The notes beneath the pieces were generated by a model. The model was not told where the DNA came from. It saw only the letters and a list, made by a program, of their open reading frames with translations, and did not search any database. A stretch of DNA of 64,000 nt from Sulfitobacter sp. W027 (GTDB lineage Bacteria > Pseudomonadota > Alphaproteobacteria > Rhodobacterales > Rhodobacteraceae), in contig NZ_CP083564.1 of assembly GCF_025143985.1 (NCBI RefSeq), positions 2,387,001-2,451,000 of the forward strand. The letters are read 5' to 3'. Of the stretch, positions 27,294 to 36,279 are shown one piece after another. How positions within the stretch are numbered: position 1 is the first letter of the stretch; the number at the start of each line of letters is the position of its first letter. Position numbers and translations under genes: made by a program.

Positions 27294-28409
27294 TTATCGC
27301 AGCACATCCGTCTGCCAGAGCCAGATTTTCATCCCCCCATGCGCTATCGCCGGCCCCTGCGGCTTCCACGGCAGCCCTGTCGCCCGCGCCAAGGGCGGCT
27401 CTGACGTCACCAGCCCCACACGCCAACCCCGGAACCGCGTTTTCAGTGTTTCACCCAGCGTCCCATAGAGCGGATAAAGCAGCTTCTTATTCCCGATCCG
27501 CCCGCCATAAGGCGGGTTCACGATCACCAGACCGGGCGGGCCTTCGGGCGGCTGCACCTCCCCTGCCCCGTGACAGGCGAAATGACACCACGCCCCCACA
27601 CCCGCACGCTCGGCGTTGGCCGTGCTCATTCGGATCGCGCCTGCGTCCCGATCCGAGCCGTAGAACCGCGCCGACGGGGGCGATACATCCCCACCGCTGC
27701 GCAACTGCTCCCAAACCCCGGCATTAAAGCTCGCCAATTCCTCGAAAGCAAAGCTCCGACTGCGCCCCGGCTTCAACCCCGCCGCAATCTCCGCTGCTTC
27801 GATCAAAAACGTCCCCGAGCCACACATCGGATCAACAACCGGCTCCCCCGGCGCATAGCCGCACGACCGCAGCATCAGCGCCGTCATATTCTCGCGCATC
27901 GGCGCCTTGCCCACGGCTTCCTTATGCCCGCGCTTGTGGAGCGCCTCGCCAGAAGTATCGATGCTGAACATCACGGCGTTATCGTCAATCCGCACCTTCA
28001 ACACCAAGGCCGCCTCGGCATCTACCGTGATCCCGTGGCTTTCGCGCAGGGCTGTCTCGACCCGCTGCTGCGCCGCCCCGGCGTGGTAAATCTTCGACGC
28101 CTTGCACGTCACCTGCACCTTCACCGGCACATCGGCACGCAGCACGTCACCAAAGGGAAACTTGCGGCAGCGCTTGTCCAACTGCGCCAGATGGAAGGCC
28201 ATAAACCCGCCGATCCGCGCCAGCACCCGGCCCGCGCCGCGCAGCTCTAGGTTCGCGCGCCAGACCTCGGGCCAACTGCCCTGAACGGTCACGCCACCGG
28301 GCTGGGCCTGCGCTTTGGCAAAGCCTTTTTCCTGCGCCTCGGCGCAGAGCAAATCCTCAAGCCCGGGCGGGCAGACAAGGAAAATCTCGAATGTATCTGG
28401 GGTATCCAT
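27294..28409 (-). CDS. THUMP-domain SAM-dependent RNA methyltransferase (RlmL N-terminal type)
   Basis: A 371-residue protein. The N-terminal half (about residues 1-160) is a THUMP and ferredoxin-like RNA-binding region, beginning FLVCPPGLEDLL. The methyltransferase domain has PVVDPMCGSGTFLIEAA (motif I) and the catalytic motif IV as VNPPYGGRIG, an N-P-P-Y tetrad typical of N2-guanine methylation. It corresponds to the m2G2445 (RlmL) type of rRNA methyltransferase without the C-terminal m7G2069 (RlmK) half. The rRNA target is a family-level inference. Confidence 0.88.
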   Translation of the reverse strand: MDTPDTFEIFLVCPPGLEDLLCAEAQEKGFAKAQAQPGGVTVQGSWPEVWRANLELRGAGRVLARIGGFMAFHLAQLDKRCRKFPFGDVLRADVPVKVQVTCKASKIYHAGAAQQRVETALRESHGITVDAEAALVLKVRIDDNAVMFSIDTSGEALHKRGHKEAVGKAPMRENMTALMLRSCGYAPGEPVVDPMCGSGTFLIEAAEIAAGLKPGRSRSFAFEELASFNAGVWEQLRSGGDVSPPSARFYGSDRDAGAIRMSTANAERAGVGAWCHFACHGAGEVQPPEGPPGLVIVNPPYGGRIGNKKLLYPLYGTLGETLKTRFRGWRVGLVTSEPPLARATGLPWKPQGPAIAHGGMKIWLWQTDVLR

Positions 28410-28518
28410 GGCCCCTGCATAAGCGCCTGCGCGGCGCGGTGCGAGGGGAAAAAGACGCGCATCGCGTCTTCTAGGCCCACCGGGGAGGCATCCCCCCCGG
28501 CAGGCAATGTCAGATCGC

Positions 28519-28947
28519 TCAGGCGATTTTGACCAGTTCGATATCGAACTGCAGGTCTTTGCCCGCCAGCGGGTGGTTGGCGTCGAGCGTCACGGTGGTC
28601 TCGTCCACTTCCACGACGGTCACGGGCAGCGCCTGACCTTCGGGCGTCTGCATCTGCAACTGCGTACCGGGATCAAGCGGGATGTCCGCTGGGATACCGT
28701 CGCGCGGCACCGACTGGCGCATCTCAGGGTTCACCGGGCCGTAGGCTTCTTCGCTGGGCACCTGAACGACCTTCTTGTCGCCTTCGGTCATGCCGGGCAG
28801 CGCGCTGTCGAGACCGGGGATGATCTGACCCGAACCCACAACGAATTCCAGCGGGTCACGACCCTCAGAACTGTCAAAAGTGGTGCCGTCTTGTAGCGTG
28901 CCGGTATAGTGAATCTGTACTGTGTCGCCGGATTTGACCTCAGCCAT
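28519..28947 (-). CDS. FKBP-type peptidyl-prolyl cis-trans isomerase
   Basis: A 142-residue cytoplasmic protein of SlyD-like layout: an FKBP half (IHYTGTLQDGTTFDSS, GLDSALPGM), an inserted IF domain and the closing strand ELVKIA. It catalyses prolyl isomerisation and acts as a folding helper. There is no histidine-rich metal-binding tail, unlike E. coli SlyD. GGAG lies six bases before ATG 28947; the extended frame to 29106 is dismissed. Confidence 0.92.
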   Translation of the reverse strand: MAEVKSGDTVQIHYTGTLQDGTTFDSSEGRDPLEFVVGSGQIIPGLDSALPGMTEGDKKVVQVPSEEAYGPVNPEMRQSVPRDGIPADIPLDPGTQLQMQTPEGQALPVTVVEVDETTVTLDANHPLAGKDLQFDIELVKIA

Positions 28948-29140
28948 TGTCGTCTCCAATTTGTCAGGGGAAAAGGGAAGGAGGCCGCGTATCTGCGCGG
29001 GTGCTCCAAATTCCGCGACAGCATGAAGATTGTGCGCCTGAGAGTAAACCCCCAGTCCTGGCCGATTGGGGAATTCGCCCCTTTTCGCCGCTGCGCCTGC
29101 GTGCAACTGTGCCGCGACATGGAAAGGGAGAGCCAGTCAG

Positions 29141-29827
29141 ATGCCTATCACCACCTGCGTTTTCGACGCCTATGGGACCCTGTTCGACGTGGCCGCCGCC
29201 GCCCGCGAAGCGGCCAAAGAGCCAGCCTTTGACGCCATCGCCGACACATGGCCGCAACTGGCAGAACACTGGCGCCTCAAGCAGTTGCAATATTCATGGC
29301 TCCGCGCCGTAACCGGGGCGCATGATGATTTTTGGCAGGTCACCCAAGAGGGACTCGACTGGTCGCTGGAGAAATTGGGCGTGGCCGATGACCCTGCTCT
29401 ACGCGAGCGTTTGCTGGCGCTTTATTGGGAACTTCAGGCCTTCGCGGAAGTCCCCGCCATGCTGCGCGCGCTGAAAGACGGCGGCCTGAACACTGCGATC
29501 CTGTCGAACGGCTCGCCTGCGATGTTGGACGGCGCTGTGCAATCGGCGGGAATCAGTGATCTCTTGGATGTGTCGCTCTCGGTCGAAAGCGTTGGCGTCT
29601 TCAAACCGCACGCTTCGGTTTATGATTTGGTCGGAGAGCACTACGGCTGCGCTAAGGATGAAGTGCTGTTCGTCTCGTCCAACGGTTGGGACGCGGCGGC
29701 GGCGACGGGCTATGGGTTCACCACCGCATGGGTGAACCGGGGCGGCGATCCGGTGGACAGGCTGCCATGGAAACCTGCGCATCAGTTGCGAGACCTCAGC
29801 GGCATCCCTGCACTGGCGGGCCTCTGA
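29141..29827 (+). CDS. haloacid dehalogenase, type II
   Basis: A 228-residue HAD-superfamily protein. Motif I FDAYGTLFD carries the nucleophilic aspartate, motif II is ILSNGSPAML, the lysine lies in FKPHASVYD, and motif IV is SSNGWDAAAATGYG. This set, with SSNGWD at the end, is typical of L-2-haloacid dehalogenases, which release halide from 2-haloalkanoic acids by an ester intermediate. The start at 29141 follows a GGGAG, and the longer frame lacks family sequence. Its stop shares a base with the next gene's ATG (TGATG). Confidence 0.87.
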   Translation: MPITTCVFDAYGTLFDVAAAAREAAKEPAFDAIADTWPQLAEHWRLKQLQYSWLRAVTGAHDDFWQVTQEGLDWSLEKLGVADDPALRERLLALYWELQAFAEVPAMLRALKDGGLNTAILSNGSPAMLDGAVQSAGISDLLDVSLSVESVGVFKPHASVYDLVGEHYGCAKDEVLFVSSNGWDAAAATGYGFTTAWVNRGGDPVDRLPWKPAHQLRDLSGIPALAGL

Positions 29828-30648
29828 TGGCACGTTTCACCACCTCCGACGGGCTGTCGCTGTATTACACGGATGAAGGAGACGGGCTGCCGATCCTCTG
29901 CCTTGCGGGCCTCACCCGCACCGGGGCGGATTTCGACTACCTCGCCCCGCATCTGTCCGAACATCGCTTGATCCGCATGGATTACCGGGGCCGAGGACGC
30001 TCGGACTTTGACAAGAATTGGAAGAATTACGCGCTGCCAGTCGAATGCCGCGACGTGCTGGAACTGCTGGCGCATCTGGAGTTGGAGCAGGTCGCCATCA
30101 TCGGCACCTCGCGCGGCGGGCTTAACGCGATGGGGCTGGCGATGGTCGCCCATGACCACCTGCTGGGCGTGGCGCTGAATGACGTCGGGCCCGAGCTTGA
30201 CGCCAAGGGCATCGAGTTCATCATGGGCTATCTGGGCCGCAACCCCGCCGCCAAGACCTATGAAGAGGCCGCCGCCGCGATGGCCCGTGCCTTCCCCGAG
30301 TTTCGCGGCGTACCAGAAAGCCGCTGGCTGGAAGAGGTGCAACGTCATTACACGGCGACCGAAGACGGGTTAAGGATCACCTACGACCCGCACCTGCGCG
30401 ACGCGGTTGCCACCGCAGGCCAGCCGACGCCCGATCTATGGCCGTTTTTCGACGCCCTTCAAGGCCTGCCACTGGCTGCGATCAGGGGCGCAAACTCGAC
30501 CTTACTGAGCCGCGAAACGCTGATGCAAATGCAGGCGCGGCGGCCTGACATGATCACTGCCGAAGTACCGGATCGCGGTCACGTGCCGTTTCTCGACGAA
30601 CCCGAGGCGCTGGCCGCGCTGCACGAATGGATAGGACAATTGCAATGA
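29827..30648 (+). CDS. alpha/beta hydrolase
   Basis: A 273-residue alpha/beta-hydrolase fold protein. The nucleophile elbow is GTSRGGLNAM (G-x-S-x-G), the oxyanion segment is LCLAGLTRTG, and the catalytic histidine lies in DRGHVPFLDEP. The substrate is unknown. It begins in the last base of the dehalogenase stop and its own stop overlaps the threonine-dehydratase ATG (ATGA), so the three genes are one coupled transcript. A hydrolytic role in detoxifying or salvaging small esters is plausible but unproven. Confidence 0.87.
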   Translation: MARFTTSDGLSLYYTDEGDGLPILCLAGLTRTGADFDYLAPHLSEHRLIRMDYRGRGRSDFDKNWKNYALPVECRDVLELLAHLELEQVAIIGTSRGGLNAMGLAMVAHDHLLGVALNDVGPELDAKGIEFIMGYLGRNPAAKTYEEAAAAMARAFPEFRGVPESRWLEEVQRHYTATEDGLRITYDPHLRDAVATAGQPTPDLWPFFDALQGLPLAAIRGANSTLLSRETLMQMQARRPDMITAEVPDRGHVPFLDEPEALAALHEWIGQLQ

Positions 30649-31616
30649 ACATCGACATGATCCGCGCCTCTGCCGCCCGCGCAGAGGGCCATGTGCGGCG
30701 CACGCCCCTGCTGAACTCGCATTTTTTGGATGAGATCGCAGGCCGTCGCGTCTGGATCAAACCGGAGTGCCTGCAACATACCGGCAGCTTCAAGTTTCGC
30801 GGTGCATGGTCGGCGCTGTCAGCACTTGCACCAGAGGCGCGTGCCAAGGGTGTCATCGCCTATTCCAGCGGCAACCACGCGCAGGGCGTGGCGCTGGCGT
30901 CGAAAATGCACGGTGCACCCGCCGTAATTATCATGCCCAAAGACAGCCCGCGCCTGAAGATCGCCAACACCCGAGCCTATGGGGCCGAGGTCGTACTCTA
31001 TGACCGCGCGGGGGAAAGCCGCGAAGAGATTGGCGCGAAACTGGCGGAGGAGCGCGGCCTGACACTGATCAAACCCTATGACGAGCCGCAGGTGATCGCG
31101 GGCCAAGGCACCACGGGGCTGGAAATTGCGCAGCAGGCAGCCGAGGCCGGGATCGAGAACGCTGATGTGATTGTCTGCTGTGGCGGTGGCGGTCTGACCT
31201 CCGGCATCGCGCTGGCGCTAGAGGCCGAGGCCCCCACCCTCCGCGTGCGCCCGGCGGAGCCGGAAGGCTTTGACGATGCCACGCGATCACTGGCGCAAGG
31301 CAAGATCGTGGGCAACGACCGGCCCCTCGGATCGATCTGCGATGCCATCGTGACGCCTCAGCCGGGTGATCTTACCTTTCCGATCATGCAGCGGCTCGCC
31401 GGCCCCGGATTGGTGGTGAGTGACGATGAGGCTTTGCAGGCGATGGCGCAGGCCTTCAACCGGCTGAAACTGGTGACTGAACCGGGCGGCGCGGTGGCGC
31501 TGGCGGCAGCGTTGTTCCGTGGGGATGAGATTGAGGGGGACGACGTGATCGTCACGATCTCTGGCGGGAATGTTGACGCGGACATGTTTGCGCGGGCCTT
31601 GCAGACGCTGAGATAA
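30645..31616 (+). CDS. threonine/serine dehydratase (PLP-dependent)
   Basis: A 323-residue fold-type II PLP enzyme. The Schiff-base lysine lies in HTGSFKFRGA, the phosphate-binding glycine loop is CCGGGGLTSG, and the C-terminal segment VTEPGGAVALAA is the family's. There is no ACT regulatory domain, so it is of the catabolic, single-domain type. It is the last gene of the dehalogenase-hydrolase-dehydratase operon. Threonine versus serine (or 3-hydroxyaspartate) preference is not decidable here. Confidence 0.88.
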   Translation: MNIDMIRASAARAEGHVRRTPLLNSHFLDEIAGRRVWIKPECLQHTGSFKFRGAWSALSALAPEARAKGVIAYSSGNHAQGVALASKMHGAPAVIIMPKDSPRLKIANTRAYGAEVVLYDRAGESREEIGAKLAEERGLTLIKPYDEPQVIAGQGTTGLEIAQQAAEAGIENADVIVCCGGGGLTSGIALALEAEAPTLRVRPAEPEGFDDATRSLAQGKIVGNDRPLGSICDAIVTPQPGDLTFPIMQRLAGPGLVVSDDEALQAMAQAFNRLKLVTEPGGAVALAAALFRGDEIEGDDVIVTISGGNVDADMFARALQTLR

Positions 31617-31649
31617 GAGCGAGGGCAGCGCCGCCCCTGGAGAGGGGGC

Positions 31650-31669
31650 AGGTCGGCGAGGCCCGACCT
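31650..31669 (+). terminator. hairpin after the dehydratase gene
   Basis: Arms AGGTCGG and CCGACCT flank a six-base loop, about 34 bases after the stop codon. There is no T run. Confidence 0.4.
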
Positions 31670-31760
31670 ATGGGGGCGGAACTGTTCTAAAGCCTCCTGT
31701 CTTTGACCTTCTATCTTCGCACGATATGATGGCAATCAGCGCGCCATAAGGAGATACCCC

Positions 31761-32564
31761 ATGCAGATATTCGACAGCGGCGAGGTGCAACTCCACTACC
31801 GCGTTGACGGACCGGAAGATGGCGCGCCCGTTGTCTTTGCCAATTCGCTTGGCACCGACTTGCGCCTGTGGGATCCGATCCTGCCGCTGCTCGCCCCCGG
31901 CCTGCGCATCATTCGCTTTGACAAACGCGGCCACGGTCTGTCGTCCTGCCCGCCTGCGCCCTATTCTATGGGCTCGCTGATCACCGATACCGAACGCCTG
32001 CTCGACCACCTCAACGTTCGCGACTGCGTTTTTGTCGGCCTGTCGATTGGCGGCATGATTGCGCAGGGACTGGCTGTCAAACGCCTCGACATGATCCGCG
32101 CGCTGGTGCTGAGCAACACCGCCACCAAGATCGGCAACCGGGACATCTGGGCTGAGCGGATCGCGGCGGTGGAACAGGGCGGCATCGAGAGCCTTGCAGA
32201 TGCGGTAATGGAGCGCTGGTTCTCGGCACATTTCCGCGCCACGCCGGAACTGGCGCTGTGGCGCAACATGCTCACCCGCCAGCCCGACGCGGGCTATGCG
32301 GGCTGTTCGGCGGCGATCTCGCACAGTGATTTCATGACCCCGACATCCGGCCTGCGCCTGCCCGCGCTTGGCATCGCAGGGTCCGAGGACGGCTCCACCC
32401 CGCCCGATCTGGTGCGCGAGCTGATGGACCTGATCCCGGCCTCCAAGTTCAAGCTGATCCGCCGTGCCGGGCACCTGCCTTGCGTCGAGCAACCGCAAGA
32501 ATACGCCGAGATACTGAACGATTTCCTCGTCAGTACTGGCCATATCCCTAAGCAGAAGGGCTAA
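31761..32564 (+). CDS. pcaD: 3-oxoadipate enol-lactonase
   Basis: PcaD hydrolyses 3-oxoadipate enol-lactone in the protocatechuate branch of the beta-ketoadipate pathway. The 267-residue alpha/beta hydrolase has the nucleophile elbow FVGLSIGGMIAQG, an oxyanion segment FANSLGTDLRLWDPI and the catalytic histidine in RRAGHLPCVEQP. AAGGAG lies before the ATG. It begins two bases before pcaB. pcaHG, pcaC, pcaQ and the beta-ketoadipate thiolase genes are not seen here, so the rest of the pathway must be elsewhere, or the pair is a remnant. Confidence 0.88.
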   Translation: MQIFDSGEVQLHYRVDGPEDGAPVVFANSLGTDLRLWDPILPLLAPGLRIIRFDKRGHGLSSCPPAPYSMGSLITDTERLLDHLNVRDCVFVGLSIGGMIAQGLAVKRLDMIRALVLSNTATKIGNRDIWAERIAAVEQGGIESLADAVMERWFSAHFRATPELALWRNMLTRQPDAGYAGCSAAISHSDFMTPTSGLRLPALGIAGSEDGSTPPDLVRELMDLIPASKFKLIRRAGHLPCVEQPQEYAEILNDFLVSTGHIPKQKG

Positions 32565-32566
32565 AC

Positions 32567-33892
32567 ATGGCCGCCAGTGTTTTTGACAGCACCCTTTACG
32601 CGCGCCTTTTCGACTGTGGCGAGGCTGGGCGGCTTTTCACTGACAGCGCCGCCGTGCGTGCTATGCTGCTGGTCGAAGGGGCGCTGGCTAAGGTGCAAGG
32701 GGCCCAAGGCGTGATCCCCGAACTCAGCGCCGCCGCGATCCACCGCGCTAGCCTCGAGATCCGCGTCGATCCCGGTTCGCTGGCCGAGGCGACGGGGCAA
32801 AACGGCGTCAGCGTGCCCGCCCTGCTCGACCAGTTCCGCTCAGAAATGCAGGCGCCTGAACACGCGCAATACGTCCACTGGGGCGCCACCTCGCAGGATA
32901 TCATCGACACCGCACTGATGTTGCGCCTGCGCCAAGCCCTGTTACTGGCCGAGACGGATCTGCGTGAGATTATCAAGACGCTGGCCAAAGCCGCCAAGGA
33001 CCACGCGCATTTGCCCATGCCCGCACGCACCTATGGCCAGCATGCCACGCCCACATCTTTCGGAGCGGTACTGGCGGAATGGGGCATGCCGCTGATGGAT
33101 GCGCTTGAGGCGCTGCCTGACCTGCGCAGGTCAACGCTTTGGGTGTCACTCTCAGGTGCGGCAGGCACGGCTTCGGCCCTTGGCCCCGACCCGGCGAAAA
33201 CCCGTGCCGACCTCGCCCGCGCACTCGGGCTGAATGATCCCAAACGCAGCTGGCATAGCGATCGCAGCCCGATCCTGCGCATCGTCGACTGGCAAGGCCG
33301 TGTCATGGCGGCACTGGCGCATTTGGGTTACGCGCTGTTGGGGCTGACCAACAGCGACACGCAGGAACTGGCACTTGGGGTGACAGGTGCCTCATCCACC
33401 ATGCCCCAAAAACAAAACCCGGTGTCGCCTTCGGCGCTGGTGGCATTGAACCACCAGCACGGCGGTCTGCGTGCGACGTTGCAGGCAGCATCGGCGCATC
33501 AACATCAGCGCGATGGCGGGGCGTGGTTTGCCGAATGGCTGGCGCTGCCGCAAATCTGCCTCGGGACCGCCTCAGCGTTGCAACATGCCAAAAGGCTCAG
33601 CGCCGGGATCACCCCGCATCCGCTGCAAATGCATCACGCGCTTGAGGCCGGTCTGGGTCTGATCCACGCCGAAGCACTAAGCTTTGCGCTGGCCGAAAAG
33701 ATGCCCCGCTGCGAGGCGCAGCGCGTCACCAAGGCGCTCTGCCTTGACGCGCTGGACAAACGCGTGCCGCTGGCCGATCTGGCGCGTGCGGATTATCCCG
33801 ATCTGCCGCCCGACCTCTTCCGCGCGGAGGCCCAGCTTGGCCAAGCCCCCGCCGACGCCCTTGCCTTTGCCACCCGCGCGGACCACATCTGA
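32567..33892 (+). CDS. pcaB: 3-carboxy-cis,cis-muconate cycloisomerase
   Basis: PcaB cyclises 3-carboxymuconate to the muconolactone. The 441-residue protein belongs to the fumarase/aspartase superfamily; the signature loop is GASSTMPQKQNPVSPSALVALN, in the family's G-x-S-x2-M-P-x-K-x-N form. VHWGATSQDIIDTAL is another conserved block, with the histidine and threonine acting on substrate. It follows pcaD by two bases and precedes the MFS gene by four, giving pcaD-pcaB-MFS. Confidence 0.92.
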   Translation: MAASVFDSTLYARLFDCGEAGRLFTDSAAVRAMLLVEGALAKVQGAQGVIPELSAAAIHRASLEIRVDPGSLAEATGQNGVSVPALLDQFRSEMQAPEHAQYVHWGATSQDIIDTALMLRLRQALLLAETDLREIIKTLAKAAKDHAHLPMPARTYGQHATPTSFGAVLAEWGMPLMDALEALPDLRRSTLWVSLSGAAGTASALGPDPAKTRADLARALGLNDPKRSWHSDRSPILRIVDWQGRVMAALAHLGYALLGLTNSDTQELALGVTGASSTMPQKQNPVSPSALVALNHQHGGLRATLQAASAHQHQRDGGAWFAEWLALPQICLGTASALQHAKRLSAGITPHPLQMHHALEAGLGLIHAEALSFALAEKMPRCEAQRVTKALCLDALDKRVPLADLARADYPDLPPDLFRAEAQLGQAPADALAFATRADHI

Positions 33893-33896
33893 CCGG

Positions 33897-35117
33897 ATGC
33901 CGCTGCCGCTGATCTTTATTCTTCTGACGGTGATGATTGATGCCATGGGCGTTGGTCTGATCCTGCCGGTGATGCCTGATCTGATCCGCGAAGTGCGGGG
34001 TGGTGGGCTGAGCGATGCCGCCCTATGGGGCGGGGTTCTGGCCACCGGCTTTGCCGCGATGCAGTTCCTATTCGGCCCTGTTCTGGGTGGGCTTTCCGAC
34101 CGCTTTGGCCGCCGCCCGGTCTTGCTGCTGGCGCTGGTGGTGATGACCTTGGATTATGGCGTTATGGCGTTGGCGGGCAGCATCTGGTTGCTGTTGATCG
34201 GACGACTGGTGGGCGGTGTGACGGCGGCAACACATGCCACTGCCTCGGCCTATATGGCCGATATTTCTTCTACACAGGACCGCGCTGCGCGGTTTGGGTT
34301 GATTGGTGCGGCCTTTGGTGCGGGTTTTGTTCTTGGGCCGTTGATGGGCGGTATACTTGGCGAATATGGTACCCGCGCGCCCTTCTGGGCAGCGGCGATG
34401 CTGGCGGCAGGCAATGCCGCCCTCGGCTGGGCAGTTCTGCGCGAGACCCTGCCGCGAAAGCAGCGCCGCGCCTTCGACTGGCGCCGCGCCAACCCGCTGG
34501 GCGCGTTGCGCGCCCTTGGACGTCTGCCGGGCATTGGTCGCATGCTCATTGTCTATTTCATCTACCATGTGGGCTTTGCCGCATACCCGGCGGTCTGGGC
34601 CTATTTCGGCGTAGAGCGTTTCGGCTGGTCGCCCACGATGATCGGCGTCTCGCTTGGCCTTTTCGGTGTGCAGATGGCGCTGGTCCAAGGTGCGTTAATC
34701 GGCCCGGTGATCCGCCGCCTTGGCGCGCGGGGCACGGTGATCTTGGGCCACCTCTTTGCCCTTGCCGCCTTTGCTGCGCTCACCTTGTTGACCTCAGGCA
34801 CTTGGGCGCTGATCATGACCCCGCTTGCCGCGCTGGCTGGTGTGATCCCCCCGGCGCTGCAGGGCATCATGTCGGCCCGCGTCAGCGCCGATGCCCAAGG
34901 CGAGTTGCATGGCGCGCTAAGCTCTTCGACCGCCTTGGCAATGATCATCTCTCCCCTGACGATGACGGCGGTCTTCGCCTATTTCACCGCACCCGGCGCC
35001 GCCCTCTACCTGCCCGGTGCGCCCTTTCTGCTGGCGCTTTTGCTGACCCTTGGCGGGCTGGTGATCTTTGTCAGCCGTCCTACCCCTACGTCACAGGGCG
35101 GCACTTCGCCGCGTTGA
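33897..35117 (+). CDS. MFS transporter of the TetA/drug-efflux (DHA1) type
   Basis: A 406-residue membrane protein with 12 predicted helices. Motif A in loop 2-3, GGLSDRFGRRPVLLLALV, matches the DHA1 drug:H+ antiporter signature, and the first helix MIDAMGVGLILPVMPDL resembles TetA. It starts four bases after pcaB, so translation is likely coupled. Frames running in from 33684 are shadows of pcaB. The operon setting suggests a role linked to aromatic compounds, but the substrate cannot be inferred. Confidence 0.87.
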   Translation: MPLPLIFILLTVMIDAMGVGLILPVMPDLIREVRGGGLSDAALWGGVLATGFAAMQFLFGPVLGGLSDRFGRRPVLLLALVVMTLDYGVMALAGSIWLLLIGRLVGGVTAATHATASAYMADISSTQDRAARFGLIGAAFGAGFVLGPLMGGILGEYGTRAPFWAAAMLAAGNAALGWAVLRETLPRKQRRAFDWRRANPLGALRALGRLPGIGRMLIVYFIYHVGFAAYPAVWAYFGVERFGWSPTMIGVSLGLFGVQMALVQGALIGPVIRRLGARGTVILGHLFALAAFAALTLLTSGTWALIMTPLAALAGVIPPALQGIMSARVSADAQGELHGALSSSTALAMIISPLTMTAVFAYFTAPGAALYLPGAPFLLALLLTLGGLVIFVSRPTPTSQGGTSPR

Positions 35118-35189
35118 GCGGCTTCCCCGGCTTGCACCCCCGGCCCATCCGGGTCAGGCTGCTGGAAATCAAGTGAAAGGGACAGGCCA

Positions 35190-36278
35190 TTGCAAACCAT
35201 AAAAGCCGCCGTCTGCCATGCCTTTGAGAAGCCACTGAGCGTCGAAGACATCCGCCTGCGCGCACCGCTACCGGGTGAGGTCGAAGTGAGTTTGGATGCC
35301 GTGGCGATCTGCCACTCCGACATTTCTTTCGCCGAGGGCGGATGGGGCGGCGCCCTGCCTGCCGTCTACGGTCACGAAGCCGCAGGCCGCGTCAGCGCGG
35401 TGGGGCCGAATGTACAGGGCCTTGCCGAGGGCGACAGCGTGGTGGTGACCCTGATCCGCGCCTGCGGAAGCTGCCCCAACTGCGCCTCGGGCCGGCCAAC
35501 GATCTGCGAAACACCGCAGCCCCCCGAAGGGCCGCTGCAAACCGTAGACGGGGCACCGCTTTATCAGGCGATGAGCACCGGCGGTTTTGCGGAAAAGGTG
35601 GTGGTAGACCGCTCGCAGGTCGTGAAAATCTCGCATGACATCCCCAAAGAGGCCGCTTGCTTGATCGCCTGTGGTGTGATCACCGGTGTCGGCGCTGTGG
35701 TCAATGCAGCGGGGCTGCGCGCGGGCCAAGATGTGGTGGTGATCGGCGCAGGCGGCGTCGGGTTGAACGCTATCCAAGGCGCGCGCATCGCTGGCGCACG
35801 ACGGATTGTGGCGGTCGATATGACCGAAGACAAACTTGCCATCGCCCGCGAATTCGGCGCGACCGACACGGTGCTGGCGACCGAGGCCAAGCCATGGCGT
35901 GCGGCACTCAAAGCCATGGGGCGTGGGGCGGATGCCGTGATCGTCACCGTGGGCGCGATCCCCGCCTATGAAACCGCGCCGCGCTACCTTGCCGCCGGGG
36001 GCCGGGTGATCATGGTCGGCATGCCCCATAGCGGTGCAAGCGCCAGCTATGAACCGGTGGTCCTTGCGGCCCTGGGGCAAGGCATGGTCGGCTCGAAAAT
36101 GGGCGATGTGGTGATCCAGCGGGATATCCCGTGGATGGTTGACCTCTATCTTCAGGGCCGTCTGCAACTCGACAGCCTGATCTCCGGGCGCTGGCGGCTG
36201 GATCAGATCAACGAGGCGATTGCCGACACCAAGACCGGTGCCGCGCGGCGCAATGTGATCCTGTTCAATCAACCCTAG
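35190..36278 (+). CDS. zinc-dependent alcohol dehydrogenase
   Basis: A 362-residue medium-chain dehydrogenase/reductase. The catalytic zinc site is VAICHSD with VYGHEAAGRV, and the structural zinc cysteines are CGSCPNC with a following ICET. The Rossmann loop is VVIGAGGVGLNAIQG and the coenzyme-binding acid is in VAVDMTEDK, consistent with NAD+. The TTG at 35190 is the start, seven bases after AAAGGGA; no later ATG fits. The gene ends one base before the convergent glycerate kinase gene. Substrate unknown; class III-like zinc pattern only. Confidence 0.88.
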   Translation: MQTIKAAVCHAFEKPLSVEDIRLRAPLPGEVEVSLDAVAICHSDISFAEGGWGGALPAVYGHEAAGRVSAVGPNVQGLAEGDSVVVTLIRACGSCPNCASGRPTICETPQPPEGPLQTVDGAPLYQAMSTGGFAEKVVVDRSQVVKISHDIPKEAACLIACGVITGVGAVVNAAGLRAGQDVVVIGAGGVGLNAIQGARIAGARRIVAVDMTEDKLAIAREFGATDTVLATEAKPWRAALKAMGRGADAVIVTVGAIPAYETAPRYLAAGGRVIMVGMPHSGASASYEPVVLAALGQGMVGSKMGDVVIQRDIPWMVDLYLQGRLQLDSLISGRWRLDQINEAIADTKTGAARRNVILFNQP

Positions 36279-36279
36279 G

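Noticed and set aside
29686..29826. Longer N-terminus for the alpha/beta hydrolase
   Set aside because: It would overlap the dehalogenase gene; the ATG at 29827 begins with family-like sequence and forms a TGATG junction.
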